Positions 9,842 to 18,789 of a stretch of DNA of 64,000 nucleotides are shown piece after piece. The notes below the pieces were generated by a model. That model made no database searches and was not told where the DNA came from. It saw only the letters and a program-made list of their open reading frames with translations. The DNA is taken from assembly GCF_001636405.1 (NCBI RefSeq), contig NZ_KV440950.1, positions 5,001-69,000 of the forward strand, read 5' to 3'. The position numbers and the translations under genes are program-made. How positions within the stretch are numbered: the first letter of the stretch is position 1; every line of letters starts with the position of its first letter. The stretch comes from Peribacillus frigoritolerans. Its GTDB lineage: Bacteria > Bacillota > Bacilli > Bacillales > DSM-1321.

Positions 9842-9843
9842 CA

Positions 9844-9970
9844 CTTTTTGAGAGTGTATAAAATATGAACGCTGATTGGAACGTAAGGCACTCGTTTTCC
9901 ACGGTCGGTCCGGGAGCCTCGAACAACCGCTCCAATCAACTATGTTTAAAAATTAAGATGGAACCCTTTC
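9844..9970 (-). repeat. Dispersed intergenic repeat, copy 1 (reverse, shortened)
   Basis: About 127 bp. It shares with the other four copies the edge TTTTTGAGAGTGTA, the core GGCACTCG, TTTCC, CGGTCGGTCC, and the other edge CCAATCAACTATGTTTAAAAA. The middle is shorter than in copies 3 and 4. It has no coding potential and lies between the MerR gene and a small Cys-rich gene. Confidence 0.78.
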
Positions 9971-10025
9971 TATATACAAACTCAAACCGATTAATGGTTT
10001 AGTTTATGATCTGTTCCAGTGGAGT

Positions 10026-10145
10026 TTATTTTTTCGTTTTAACTGAGAATTGATTGCTCAGTATCTTAGGACCGCACTGGCATAGGGAAGAATGCTTTAG
10101 CTTTTTTATTGGTGTTCCACATGTTTCACAAACTTTTGCTACCAT
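10026..10145 (-). CDS. Small Cys-rich protein (39 aa), possible zinc knuckle
   Basis: A 39-residue open frame starting MVAKVCETCGTPIKKLKHSS and continuing LCQCGPKILSN. The cysteines form a CxxC...CxC pattern that could bind one zinc ion. TTAGGAGGACAGTATAA gives a near-perfect ribosome site before the ATG, which is the main evidence that it is translated. I do not recognise the family. It is similar in size to the B. subtilis SR1P peptide, but the sequence differs. An inverted repeat (ACTGAG/CTCAGT) lies within the coding region. No function is proposed. Confidence 0.55.
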   Translation of the reverse strand: MVAKVCETCGTPIKKLKHSSLCQCGPKILSNQFSVKTKK

Positions 10146-10330
10146 TTATACTGTCCTCCTAACTTTTGTTTCATGATAAATATATTATACTACTTTTATA
10201 ATAATAATAATCAATACTAAATTAAAATAATTATAAATAAGGGCACCTTTTATTTTATTAACCTTTCTCTTCACAAGTGATTAAAATAAGGATAAAATAT
10301 AATAAAACACATAAGGAAGGTTGGTATTAT

Positions 10331-10756
10331 ATGACGAGTGAAATTCGTTCCATTCCCCGTCCCTTAGTACGTACGAATCAATGGGTCATTTTGTTAAGCG
10401 CAGCCACCGCCTTATTGACGGGACAAATATGGATATTAGCCATTCCTTTAACAGCGGGGCTTTTGGGTCTTCTCTTTAATATCAATCCAGTGATGCGTCT
10501 GGCAAAGCTCTTTCTTAAAAAGAAACCGTCCGATTATATTCCTGAAGATCATTCACAGCAACAATTCAACCAGGCAATAGCAGTCGTTTGCTTAGGACTT
10601 GGATTCATTTCTTTTTTGCTTGGTTGGAATGTTACCGGTTATATATTTACCTTGATGGTCGGAATGGCTTCACTCATAGCCATTCTTGGATTCTGCATCG
10701 GCTGCTTCATCCTTTATCAATGGAAGCAATATACCTATCGCCGATCACTACGCTAA
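10331..10756 (+). CDS. DUF4395 family membrane protein
   Basis: 141 residues starting MTSEIRSIPRPLVRTNQW. Four hydrophobic segments are visible: about 18-36, 38-55, 83-102 and 106-130. The N-terminal RPLVRTNQW and the segment NPVMRLAKLFLKKKP are typical of DUF4395 membrane proteins of unknown function. ATG 10331 follows AAGGAAGG at 10 nt; an upstream in-frame ATG at 10277 has no site. The gene stands alone and ends in a bidirectional terminator shared with efeU. Confidence 0.75.
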   Translation: MTSEIRSIPRPLVRTNQWVILLSAATALLTGQIWILAIPLTAGLLGLLFNINPVMRLAKLFLKKKPSDYIPEDHSQQQFNQAIAVVCLGLGFISFLLGWNVTGYIFTLMVGMASLIAILGFCIGCFILYQWKQYTYRRSLR

Positions 10757-10764
10757 TAGCACAC

Positions 10765-10798
10765 ATAAATGGGACTGACATGCGTCAGTCCCATTTAT
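10765..10798. terminator. Bidirectional terminator between the DUF4395 gene and efeU
   Basis: 15-bp perfect arms (ATAAATGGGACTGAC and its complement) around ATGC, between two converging stops. The right arm touches the efeU stop codon. Confidence 0.85.
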
Positions 10799-12552
10799 TA
10801 TTCGGCTGCACGTAAGGAATTACTCTTTTTGACCCAAATAGCGGCCAATGCAATCAGCAATAATAATACAGCTTGCGGCACCAGCGTTTCCATTGTTGGA
10901 TAAAGACCTATCGTTTCTTCAAATGGGAAGGAGCTGATCGTATTTGTCTGTATCACTTGAGAAACCTGAAGTGAGTGGATGGAGACTCCAAGAATCTTGA
11001 AAGCCAATGCATATATGAGTATCGTTGCCACTTTAAAGAATAGGGTCATCGGTAATTTCACACTGTACCGCAGCATGATGAAACCAATAACCACTAAAAT
11101 GAGGAAGGCAAGGAAAATTCCGCTCAGCAGCTGCTTTAATTCCATATAAGGAGCCATTCCCGCATAAAAGATAATCGTCTCGGCACCTTCACGGAAGATG
11201 GATAGAAAACTGATTAAAGCGAAAGAGATGATGCTCCCCGTCGCAATGGCTTGGTTCATTTGCTTGCTGATATATCGGTTCCATGCATGGACGTTCGATT
11301 TACTATGAAGCCAAAGACCAATTGTCAACATCATCAATACGGCTATTATCCCAGTGATTCCCTCGATATATTCCCGGCTTGAAGCAGCCGTGATCTGAGA
11401 GAAAACGATATTGATTATGACCGCCAATATGGAACTGGCAACTAACCCCGCACCAACTCCTGTCCAAATCCATTTTTGTTTGTCCGCTTGCCCGATTTTC
11501 TTTAGGAAAGACAGCAATGTAGCTACAATCAAGAGTGCTTCCAATCCTTCCCGTAAAAGGATCAGAGCTGCATCCCATGTTGTATAACCCGTATCCTCAA
11601 TTAAAGGGAGTAACCTTGTGTTTAAATCGGTTACGATTCCCTTTGCTTCATCCGCCTTTACATTTTTCGATTGCAATAGGCTGATTGCGGTCGGGACCTT
11701 CGTTTCCATATCGCTGTAAAGTTTGCTGTCCCTTGTGGAAACCTCCCCTTCTACATTAGGCCAAATTGTTAAGATTTCATTTAGCTTATCAACGGCAGAA
11801 TCGATTTCATCCTTTTCAATATCCGATGCACTTCCTTGTAAAAGTTGTGTTACATCCCCAAGTGAAGAGGTGTTCTTCTGGCTTCCTACTTCAACTTTAC
11901 CAGCAAGGAAATCCTCGATTAAACCCTTCAATTCAGTTAGATTTTTTTGAGCTTTTTCCGGATCAGGTGGGTCTTGGGTAATCGCTATCCGCACAAAGGC
12001 CATTTTCGTTTCAAACTCACCATATGTAGCAACACTTTTCTCCCTGACAATGACCTCTGCATCGGTCCATTGATTCAGGAGATTGGTATATTGAACTTTA
12101 GCTTGATCAAAGTCACCTTCAGTTATCAAAGCCTCCAACTTATCTATTAATGGAAGTATCGCTTGTAACCGTTCTTTATAGTCAGTCTTGTCAACAGGGT
12201 TTTCGTTTGTATCATAAATAACAAGCGTACTTGATAATGCCGATAATCGCTTTTTGATTTCATCTGTGGAGGCTTGGTCACTCACAGCACGTTTTACTGC
12301 GGATAGCTTCTCGTCGACTTTCCTCGCACTTTCGCTGTCCGTTTTTATCGTTTTCCAATCTTGCTCGAATCGCTCGATATTTTTCGATACTTCCTCAAGA
12401 TCGCCTGATTTCACCTTCATTAAACTATCGCCAATATAAACAAAGAGCTTATCATGGTTTTCACCCGCCGAAACCATCTTAATATCAGTCGAAAGAAATA
12501 AAAGACTGACGACTAAAACAAATATTCCACTCTTCCATCTAGAAACGGTCAT
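10798..12552 (-). CDS. efeU: Iron permease EfeU (FTR1 family) with extracytoplasmic domain
   Basis: 584 residues. A signal-like segment at the N-terminus is followed by a helical extracytoplasmic domain (about 30-320), then a seven-helix FTR1 permease. The two conserved iron-binding REXXE motifs are present: LLREGLEALL (about 330) and IFREGAETIIF (about 452). B. subtilis YwbL has the same layout. It moves ferric iron produced by EfeB oxidation and collected by EfeO. ATG 12552 follows AAGGAGGGACC. It is last in the operon efeO-efeB-efeU under the Fur box at 14815-14833. A stable hairpin separates it from efeB. Confidence 0.93.
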   Translation of the reverse strand: MTVSRWKSGIFVLVVSLLFLSTDIKMVSAGENHDKLFVYIGDSLMKVKSGDLEEVSKNIERFEQDWKTIKTDSESARKVDEKLSAVKRAVSDQASTDEIKKRLSALSSTLVIYDTNENPVDKTDYKERLQAILPLIDKLEALITEGDFDQAKVQYTNLLNQWTDAEVIVREKSVATYGEFETKMAFVRIAITQDPPDPEKAQKNLTELKGLIEDFLAGKVEVGSQKNTSSLGDVTQLLQGSASDIEKDEIDSAVDKLNEILTIWPNVEGEVSTRDSKLYSDMETKVPTAISLLQSKNVKADEAKGIVTDLNTRLLPLIEDTGYTTWDAALILLREGLEALLIVATLLSFLKKIGQADKQKWIWTGVGAGLVASSILAVIINIVFSQITAASSREYIEGITGIIAVLMMLTIGLWLHSKSNVHAWNRYISKQMNQAIATGSIISFALISFLSIFREGAETIIFYAGMAPYMELKQLLSGIFLAFLILVVIGFIMLRYSVKLPMTLFFKVATILIYALAFKILGVSIHSLQVSQVIQTNTISSFPFEETIGLYPTMETLVPQAVLLLLIALAAIWVKKSNSLRAAE

Positions 12553-12577
12553 AGTGGTCCCTCCTTATTCATGAACT

Positions 12578-12615
12578 AAAATCGCCAACTGGATAATATC
12601 CATGCTGGCGATTTT
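12578..12615 (-). other. Intercistronic hairpin between efeB and efeU
   Basis: Outer arms AAAATCGCCA/TGGCGATTTT and inner arms TGGATA/TATCCA. There is no strong U tract on the minus strand, so it looks like a stability or partial-termination element that sets efeU level rather than a full terminator. Confidence 0.6.
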
Positions 12616-12638
12616 CACATCCTCATTTGAAATGATAT

Positions 12639-13925
12639 TTATCCAAAAAGGGAATCCCCGATATAGCCACCCTTTTTCACACCTGGTAAACAAGCGAACA
12701 GGGCACTGCCCCTGTGAACGATATATTCGTTGAGCTTATCATTTTTTGCCAGTCGCTCTTGTATCGGTATGAATTGTTTACTTGGGTTTCTCTGAAAACA
12801 AATGAATAGCAAGCCTGCATTGAAGCTCCCTGTTTTGGGATCCATTCCATCTGCATATGAATATGGACGCCGCAATATCTTTGCTTTTCCGTCCCCTCTG
12901 GAGAGACTTACATGTGAATCTTCTGGAATGATCCGATTTCCATTTGGGTCTTTAGCTTCGAGATCCACGGTATCGAACTCATTTTTCATTCCTAGTGGAG
13001 CTCCACTGTCGCGATGACGGCCAAACGTATTTTCTTGTTCTTTCAAAATCGTCCGGTCCCAAACTTCAATGTACATCTGGATTCGCCGCACCACCATATA
13101 ACTGCCTCCAACAAGCCAGTCAGGACCGTCCTCGCCCTTCACCCAAACATGTTCATTCATTTCATTATTATCATTCGTATCCGGATTGACGGTCCCATCC
13201 TTAAACCCGAAAAGGTTACGCGGTGTCGTTTTTTGTGAATCGGCTTGCTTAGTCCGTTGAAAACCTGTTTGTGCCCAATGAATGATCGCTTTCCCTCTGC
13301 CGATCCTCACTAAGTTCCGAACGGCATGGAAAGCCACTTGGAGATCATCTGCACATGCTTGAATACAAATATCCCCACCGCTCCATTCTTCTTCTAAAGC
13401 ATCTAAAGGGAATTGGGGCAGGTCCTTTAATTCAGCAGGTCTTTTTGATTTCAAACCAAATCGATCTTTGCCATCCTTCGAAAACAGGGTCGGACCCACT
13501 CCAAAAGTGATCGTTAAATTGGAAGGTGATAATTCTTTCGCTTCCCCCGTATCCTTTGGGGGCATATTCGTATTAAGTGATGTATCACCAATCAAATTCC
13601 CCGCTGTCATCTGAGCCGCAGCCTCTGTCCAATCCTTGAATAACTGGATTAAGTCTGATCTTTTATCCGTGGTTACTTCCAATGACGCGAAATAAAGGTT
13701 ATCTTGCGCTTCAGTGGTGATACCAGCTTGATGCGCTCCATAAAAAGGTACAATATCCTTAGTTTGTCCCTTCGCCTTTTGTTCAGAAAGTGTCAGCAGC
13801 CCGCCAAATCCGGATGCTCCTATCACGACTCCGATTCCACCCACTCCTGCCGTTTTCAGCATGTTACGACGACTCACCTTTTTTGTAAAAAGTCCGGTTT
13901 CATCTTTCGGCGTATGTTCTTTCAA
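12639..13925 (-). CDS. efeB: EfeB, Tat-exported Dyp-type haem peroxidase
   Basis: 428 residues. The twin-arginine signal VSRRNMLKTAG is followed by a hydrophobic stretch, so the protein is exported folded. The Dyp peroxidase motif GFKDGT lies near residue 235 with the distal Asp, and the proximal haem His and Arg are expected in the C-terminal half (FGRHRDSGAP). B. subtilis YwbN/EfeB oxidises ferrous iron for EfeU. The start is TTG 13925, preceded by GGAGGAATC and directly abutting the efeO stop, so the two genes are translationally linked. Confidence 0.92.
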   Translation of the reverse strand: MKEHTPKDETGLFTKKVSRRNMLKTAGVGGIGVVIGASGFGGLLTLSEQKAKGQTKDIVPFYGAHQAGITTEAQDNLYFASLEVTTDKRSDLIQLFKDWTEAAAQMTAGNLIGDTSLNTNMPPKDTGEAKELSPSNLTITFGVGPTLFSKDGKDRFGLKSKRPAELKDLPQFPLDALEEEWSGGDICIQACADDLQVAFHAVRNLVRIGRGKAIIHWAQTGFQRTKQADSQKTTPRNLFGFKDGTVNPDTNDNNEMNEHVWVKGEDGPDWLVGGSYMVVRRIQMYIEVWDRTILKEQENTFGRHRDSGAPLGMKNEFDTVDLEAKDPNGNRIIPEDSHVSLSRGDGKAKILRRPYSYADGMDPKTGSFNAGLLFICFQRNPSKQFIPIQERLAKNDKLNEYIVHRGSALFACLPGVKKGGYIGDSLFG

Positions 13926-14771
13926 TTAAGATTCCTCCGTTACAATCCCTATTTGCGAAAGTGGTTCAGCCAATGCATCAATTGCTTGACTTAACTCCTT
14001 GACTTCAGATTCCTTTAAATCCGTATATGAGATGTATCCATCCCCTTCTTTATGCTTTTCAAGCAAGCCGTATACATCGTCAAAACGTTGTTGGATTTCC
14101 GCAGCAAGCTTCGCATCCTTTTCTTTTAGAGCAGGAGTAAGCAGTTCATAGATCTTCTCTGCACCTTCAACATTAGCCACGAAATCATATAAATCGGTAT
14201 GGGAGTATCGGTCCTCTTCTCCTGTCACTTTACTTGTTGAAACTTCATTCAATAAATCCACTGCACCCGTGATCAACAAATCGGGCGTTACCTCAACCGT
14301 TTCAACTTTGGCACGAAGCAAATTGACATCACTCATTAATTGATCTGCAAACTTTTCGTATCCTTTCGTTGTATTTTCTTGCCATAACCCCATTTCAATC
14401 CTATGGTAACCGCCCCATTCTTCATCTTTGACATCCCCTTCACGCGCATCGATTTTGGGGTCAAGATCCCCAAATACTTCAGCGATGGGTTCCGCTCTCT
14501 CATAATGCATGCGGGCTGGTGCGTATAATTCCTTCGCCTTTTCTATATCGCCGGCAGATACGGCCGTGGTGAATTCTTCCGTTGCGTTTACGAACTCTTC
14601 TATTTCACCAATGGCATATTCCCGGTACTCACTAGATACATCATCAAGCTTACTCGCACTCACTTCTTTGGCATTATCATCTGCCTGTTCAGTTCCTTCC
14701 TTTTCCTGCGTACAGCCAAATAATAGGCTGGTTGATAGTAAGACTGCTAATGACGCATTTGCTTTCTTCAT
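13926..14771 (-). CDS. efeO: EfeO iron-binding lipoprotein (M75 family)
   Basis: 281 residues. The lipoprotein signal ends in LLFGC, so Cys 20 is probably lipidated and the protein anchored outside the membrane. The M75/imelysin-type domain contains the metal motif HRIE in GGYHRIEMGLW. There is no N-terminal cupredoxin domain, as in B. subtilis YwbM. It is the first gene of the efe operon, with ATG after AAAGGGAGAATACAAA. The Fur box 44 nt upstream implies induction under iron limitation. Confidence 0.92.
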   Translation of the reverse strand: MKKANASLAVLLSTSLLFGCTQEKEGTEQADDNAKEVSASKLDDVSSEYREYAIGEIEEFVNATEEFTTAVSAGDIEKAKELYAPARMHYERAEPIAEVFGDLDPKIDAREGDVKDEEWGGYHRIEMGLWQENTTKGYEKFADQLMSDVNLLRAKVETVEVTPDLLITGAVDLLNEVSTSKVTGEEDRYSHTDLYDFVANVEGAEKIYELLTPALKEKDAKLAAEIQQRFDDVYGLLEKHKEGDGYISYTDLKESEVKELSQAIDALAEPLSQIGIVTEES

Positions 14772-14814
14772 TTTGTATTCTCCCTTTGAAATGATTTGTA
14801 GATTTATATTAGCA

Positions 14815-14833
14815 GATAATGAGAATCATTATC
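14815..14833 (-). promoter_or_regulatory. Fur box upstream of efeO
   Basis: GATAATGAGAATCATTATC matches the 19-bp Fur consensus at 18 of 19 positions and sits in the AT-rich promoter region of the efe operon. Confidence 0.9.
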
Positions 14834-14942
14834 AATATATATTTTTAATGGAAACGTGACATTATTCATTCTCTTTGAAAAGAATCCACGCTATCCCTTT
14901 TGCTTACGCAGGATAAGTAGATCCCAGCTGGCTAAAAATAAA

Positions 14943-14970
14943 AAAGGCAGCCTACATATCAGCTACCTTT
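14943..14970 (-). terminator. Terminator of the marR gene
   Basis: On the minus strand AAAGGTAGC pairs with GCTGCCTTT, followed by TTTTTATTTTT. The stem overlaps the stop codon. Confidence 0.8.
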
Positions 14971-15442
14971 CACGCTCACTCATTAACTTGTCATTTTCTT
15001 TATCCATAATTTTTGTGATTTCCTCAACAAATTGATTGATCAATATTAGCTCTTGTTCATTATAAGCTGAGCATAATTCTTTTGTGGCCATGGAGAGCGA
15101 TTGATAGTGCGATTTAATCTGTTCCTGCCTTTCCGGTATCGGCATAATCATGACCTTTCTTCCGTCCAATTGATCTCGTTCCCTTTTAACATAACCCGAC
15201 TTCTCCAGGCGATTGATCAGTGCCGTAACCGAACCCGTGCTCAATCCTGTAATTTTGGATAATTCACCAGCGGTAATCGGTCCTGTTTCATTCAATATTT
15301 CAGCACTCTTTAAGTCCGTATGGGACACCCCTATTTTCTGGGCCATATTTTGTTGAAATAAAACGGATCTCATTCCATACCGCTGCAATCTGTGTGTTAA
15401 ACTCTCTAACAGAGCTGAATTCAACCTATTATCGCTTGACAT
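14963..15442 (-). CDS. MarR family regulator (efflux repressor)
   Basis: 159 residues. The winged helix includes ITAGELSKITGLSTGSVTAL, the recognition helix region LINRLEKSGYVKRERDQLDG and the wing KVMIMPIPE. ATG follows AAAGGGGTGG. It is divergent from an MFS drug pump; a 23-bp palindrome lies between them, which fits repression of both genes with release by a small ligand. The ligand is unknown. Confidence 0.87.
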   Translation of the reverse strand: MSSDNRLNSALLESLTHRLQRYGMRSVLFQQNMAQKIGVSHTDLKSAEILNETGPITAGELSKITGLSTGSVTALINRLEKSGYVKRERDQLDGRKVMIMPIPERQEQIKSHYQSLSMATKELCSAYNEQELILINQFVEEITKIMDKENDKLMSERER

Positions 15443-15468
15443 AAAATGCCACCCCTTTTACACTTGAA

Positions 15469-15491
15469 TTTATCTTGATTATCAAGATAAA
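15469..15491. promoter_or_regulatory. Palindromic operator between marR and the MFS gene
   Basis: TTTATCTTGAT, one base, then its exact complement: a perfect 11-1-11 palindrome about 27 bp upstream of the marR start, with a possible TTGAAT/ATAAAT promoter for the MFS gene across it. This is a classic MarR-type operator layout. Confidence 0.8.
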
Positions 15492-15572
15492 TGTTTTGTT
15501 TCATCTTAACGTTTACCCTTCAACCATGTAAAGGAAAATTCATGAGCTGGTTGATATGAAGGAGGAAAATAA

Positions 15573-17087
15573 ATGAACGTTCAAAAAAAACAAAAATTCA
15601 TTGTTGCCGGTTTACTACTGGGTATCCTGATGTCAGCAATGGATAATACGATTGTTGCGACTGCGATGGGAACGATCGTTTCTGATTTAGGCGGATTTGA
15701 TAAGTTTGTATGGGTGACATCCGCCTATATGGTCGCAACGATGGCAAGTATGCCGATATTCGGTAAGCTTTCGGACATGTATGGAAGAAAGCGGTTTTTT
15801 ATTTTCGGACTTATAGTCTTTTTGATTGGTTCCGCATTATGCGGCATGGCTCAGAGCATAGTGCAGTTAAGTATCTTCCGTGCAATCCAAGGGATCGGCG
15901 GAGGCGCCTTGATGCCTATAGCCTTTACGATTATTTTTGATATTTTCCCACCTGAAAAACGGGGGAAATTAACTGGCCTTTTCGGTGCTGTATTTGGAGC
16001 ATCAAGCGTATTGGGACCACTTTTAGGTGCTTATATTACCGAATACTCCAGCTGGCACTGGATTTTCTACGTCAATGTTCCGATTGGGATCATTTCTTTA
16101 CTTTTCATCTGGAATTATTACAAGGAGTCACCCAACACCCAGGAGCAAAAAATTGATTGGGGTGGAGCAGCAACTCTCGTCATAGCCGTTATCAGCTTAA
16201 TGTTCGCTCTTGAACTAGGCGGGGAGTATGGTTGGAGTTCCTCTCCCATCATAGGCCTGTTTGCCAGTTTTGTGGTTTTCTTCGTTTCATTTTTCTTTTT
16301 CGAAAAAAGAGCAAGTGATCCAATCATTTCATTATGGCTGTTTAAAAGGCGATTATTTGCCACTTCTCAAATTTTAGCCATTCTTTATGGCGGTACATTC
16401 ATTATTTTAACCGTCTATATCCCGATTTTCGTGCAGGCAGTTTACGGTGGTTCAGCAACAAATGCCGGACTGATCCTAACTCCCATGATGCTTGGTTCTG
16501 TATTCGGCAGTGCAATTGGCGGGATATTCAATACAAAGACAAGCTTTCGTAACTTAATGACGGTTTCCGTCATCTGTTATTTTGCAGGAATGCTTTTATT
16601 AGGGACCATCACCCCTGATACCAGCAGGACTTTATTAACTTTGTACATGATTTTGACTGGATTTGGCATGGGCTTTTCCTTCTCCCTTTTGCCTATAGCA
16701 TCCATCCACAACTTGGAACCTAGATTCCGGGGGTCGGCCAACTCAACAAACTCCTTTCTCCGTTCTTTTGGGATGACACTCGGTGTAACGATTTATGGAG
16801 CGATTCAGAACAATGTATTCACAAGTAAAATGACGGATGCGTTTAAAGGAATGCAAGGAAGTCCGGATACAGCCGGATTGATGGAGGACCCACGCCAGCT
16901 CTTCCAATCGGAAACACGTGCGGAGATTCCGGATTTTATCCTGGATAAAATCGTTCATGCGATGTCCGATTCGATTTCATTCATCTTCACCTTGGCCCTC
17001 ATTCCGATCGGTCTTGCAGCCATCACTGTGTTCTTCATGGGAAAAACAAGGGTGGAAACACCTTCAAAAAAGGAATCATTGCAATAA
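15573..17087 (+). CDS. MFS multidrug efflux transporter (DHA2, EmrB/QacA type)
   Basis: 504 residues and about 14 membrane helices. Motif D1 appears in LMSAMDNTIVATAMGTI, motif A in GKLSDMYGRKRFF and motif C in GAVFGASSVLGPLLGA. These are features of 14-TMS proton-coupled drug exporters. ATG follows AAGGAGGAAAATAA. The divergent MarR gene and shared palindrome suggest substrate-induced expression. The substrate cannot be read from sequence. Confidence 0.9.
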   Translation: MNVQKKQKFIVAGLLLGILMSAMDNTIVATAMGTIVSDLGGFDKFVWVTSAYMVATMASMPIFGKLSDMYGRKRFFIFGLIVFLIGSALCGMAQSIVQLSIFRAIQGIGGGALMPIAFTIIFDIFPPEKRGKLTGLFGAVFGASSVLGPLLGAYITEYSSWHWIFYVNVPIGIISLLFIWNYYKESPNTQEQKIDWGGAATLVIAVISLMFALELGGEYGWSSSPIIGLFASFVVFFVSFFFFEKRASDPIISLWLFKRRLFATSQILAILYGGTFIILTVYIPIFVQAVYGGSATNAGLILTPMMLGSVFGSAIGGIFNTKTSFRNLMTVSVICYFAGMLLLGTITPDTSRTLLTLYMILTGFGMGFSFSLLPIASIHNLEPRFRGSANSTNSFLRSFGMTLGVTIYGAIQNNVFTSKMTDAFKGMQGSPDTAGLMEDPRQLFQSETRAEIPDFILDKIVHAMSDSISFIFTLALIPIGLAAITVFFMGKTRVETPSKKESLQ

Positions 17088-17090
17088 ACA

Positions 17091-17116
17091 AAAAGCGCTG
17101 CACTCCCAGCGCTTTT
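17091..17116 (+). terminator. Terminator of the MFS gene
   Basis: AAAAGCGCTG, loop CACTCC, CAGCGCTTTT with a T run, 3 nt past the stop. Confidence 0.88.
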
Positions 17117-17215
17117 TGTATTTTCATCTCCCTTCTATAAAGGAGGTGAAGATTGCCGAAATATCATTCCGCTACTAAAATATAAGTAACACATTCACAT
17201 ACCGAGGTGAGAAGT

Positions 17216-17926
17216 TTGAAGATCGTATGTTTTGGAGACAGTTTAACCAGAGGCATTTCTTATGTTAGGGGGCGCCTTCGCATCATTAAAGAAAATTATC
17301 CAAACTCTTTAGCTAAGCTAACAGAATCTTTGCCATTCGTCGAAGTTTTGAATAAAGGGGTTTTCAATGATAACTCCGACCTGTTGGTTAGCCGGATCGA
17401 GAAAGACGTTATGTCGGAAAATCCCGATATCGTATTAATAGAGGTCGGTGGAAATGACTGTAACTTCCATTGGGACGAAGTAGCCAAGAATCCAGAAGGT
17501 GACCATGAACCCATCGTTCCAATCGAACGCTACCTGGAAAATGTCACACAACTTGTCAAGCAGGTTCAGGACAAGCATATAACCCCTTTCCTTTTAACTC
17601 TTCCGCCACTGGATCCTGCCAGATATTACAGATCCATCGCCGATAAGTTCGGTCATTCAATCGGGTATTTCGTTTCCCATGTCGGCGGTATTGAACATTG
17701 GCATGGGATGTACAATCGCCAATTGAAAAGCCTTGCAGAGGAACTAAAGGTGCCTTTGATCGACGTCCGTTCCCATATTAAATCCTCCGGTGACTTGGGT
17801 CCCTTGATTAGCGATGATGGCATCCACCTCACTTCAGAAGGATACCAGCAAATGAGCCTGGCCATTTTCAGTGATTTGCTGAAGCATATGGAAGAAGATA
17901 TGTTTCCTAAAGCCATAAAACGGTAA
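17216..17926 (+). CDS. SGNH/GDSL family hydrolase
   Basis: 236 residues. Block I is FGDSLTRG (Ser nucleophile, residue 9), block III is EVGGNDCNF, and block V is DDGIHLTSEGY with the catalytic Asp and His. These define an SGNH lipase/esterase fold. There is no signal peptide, so it is probably cytosolic. I chose TTG 17216, preceded by GAGGTGAGAAG; the in-frame GTG nine bases upstream lies within that site. The substrate is unknown. It stands alone, converging on def. Confidence 0.87.
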   Translation: MKIVCFGDSLTRGISYVRGRLRIIKENYPNSLAKLTESLPFVEVLNKGVFNDNSDLLVSRIEKDVMSENPDIVLIEVGGNDCNFHWDEVAKNPEGDHEPIVPIERYLENVTQLVKQVQDKHITPFLLTLPPLDPARYYRSIADKFGHSIGYFVSHVGGIEHWHGMYNRQLKSLAEELKVPLIDVRSHIKSSGDLGPLISDDGIHLTSEGYQQMSLAIFSDLLKHMEEDMFPKAIKR

Positions 17927-17955
17927 AAAGGCAAAGCATGGCGCTTTGCCTTTTT
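17925..17955. terminator. Bidirectional terminator between the SGNH hydrolase and def
   Basis: AAAAAGGCAAAGC and GCTTTGCCTTTTT, perfect 13-bp arms between converging genes. The left arm overlaps the hydrolase stop. Confidence 0.88.
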
Positions 17956-17960
17956 GGGTT

Positions 17961-18539
17961 TTACAGACTTTTCACTTCCACGTTTTCCGGAAGCTTGAAA
18001 GGGTTTTCGGTATTGATCCGGTCATAAAACATCATCCCGTTCAAATGATCTAGCTCATGTTGAAACACGATTGCAGCAAAGCCCTTCAGCCGCATCTCTA
18101 TTTCCTCACCATTACCGTCAAAAGCTTTGATTTTAACCCGTTCATAACGCGGTACATATCCTTTAATATCACGGTCGACAGAAAGGCAGCCTTCACTTTG
18201 CGGTAAATAGATCATTGTGGCGGAATGGCTGATGATTTTCGGATTCACAAGGGCATATTCAAACAGCTTCCCCTTTTCGTCGGGGAAATACATGACGAAC
18301 ATGCGTTTATTCAAGCCTATCTGATTGGCAGACAACCCAACTCCTTCACGCAAGTTGAACTTCTTTTGGAGTTTTGGATCCTGACTGTTTTTCAAGTATT
18401 GCATCATGCATTCCAGCGTTTCACGATCTTCATCCGAAATCGGCAGGCTAACTTCATCCGTTACCTGACGCAGAATGGGATCCCCTTCTCTAACGATATC
18501 CTTCATCGTAATCATATAGTCTTTTATAAATTTACTCAT
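17961..18539 (-). CDS. def: Peptide deformylase, type 2
   Basis: Up to 192 residues. It removes the formyl group from nascent protein N-termini. Motif II EGCLSVDRD supplies the Cys metal ligand, and motif III FQHELDHLNG supplies the HExxH metal site. Motif I reads GVGLSANQIG, whereas most deformylases have AA-P-Q at the equivalent positions. The family start is probably the internal MITMKDIVREGDP, at 18515. ATG 18539 is the longest start, and neither has a strong ribosome site. It resembles the stand-alone Def of B. subtilis (YkrB) rather than the def-fmt operon copy. Confidence 0.9.
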   Translation of the reverse strand: MSKFIKDYMITMKDIVREGDPILRQVTDEVSLPISDEDRETLECMMQYLKNSQDPKLQKKFNLREGVGLSANQIGLNKRMFVMYFPDEKGKLFEYALVNPKIISHSATMIYLPQSEGCLSVDRDIKGYVPRYERVKIKAFDGNGEEIEMRLKGFAAIVFQHELDHLNGMMFYDRINTENPFKLPENVEVKSL

Positions 18540-18789
18540 AGAACTTCACACTCTTCTACCATTTTATTTTTTCATGACTTAGACCATTTCACTTTAGCAT
18601 TTCGCATTTAAAAAGTCTAATATCCCGGATAGATTAAATATTTCTAAATTCCGGACTCTTTAAACTCCCATACATAAGTGTTATTTCTTTCCTTTAACAT
18701 TATTTACCTTTAATTTAGGGTACAAAGACCTATAGATTACATGTTTAAAAATTTTATACTGAATATATATACTTAAAGGAGATGAAAAA

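Noticed and set aside
10026-10145. SR1P-like peptide
   Set aside because: Size and Cys content are alike, but spacing and flanks of the cysteines differ from what I recall of SR1P.
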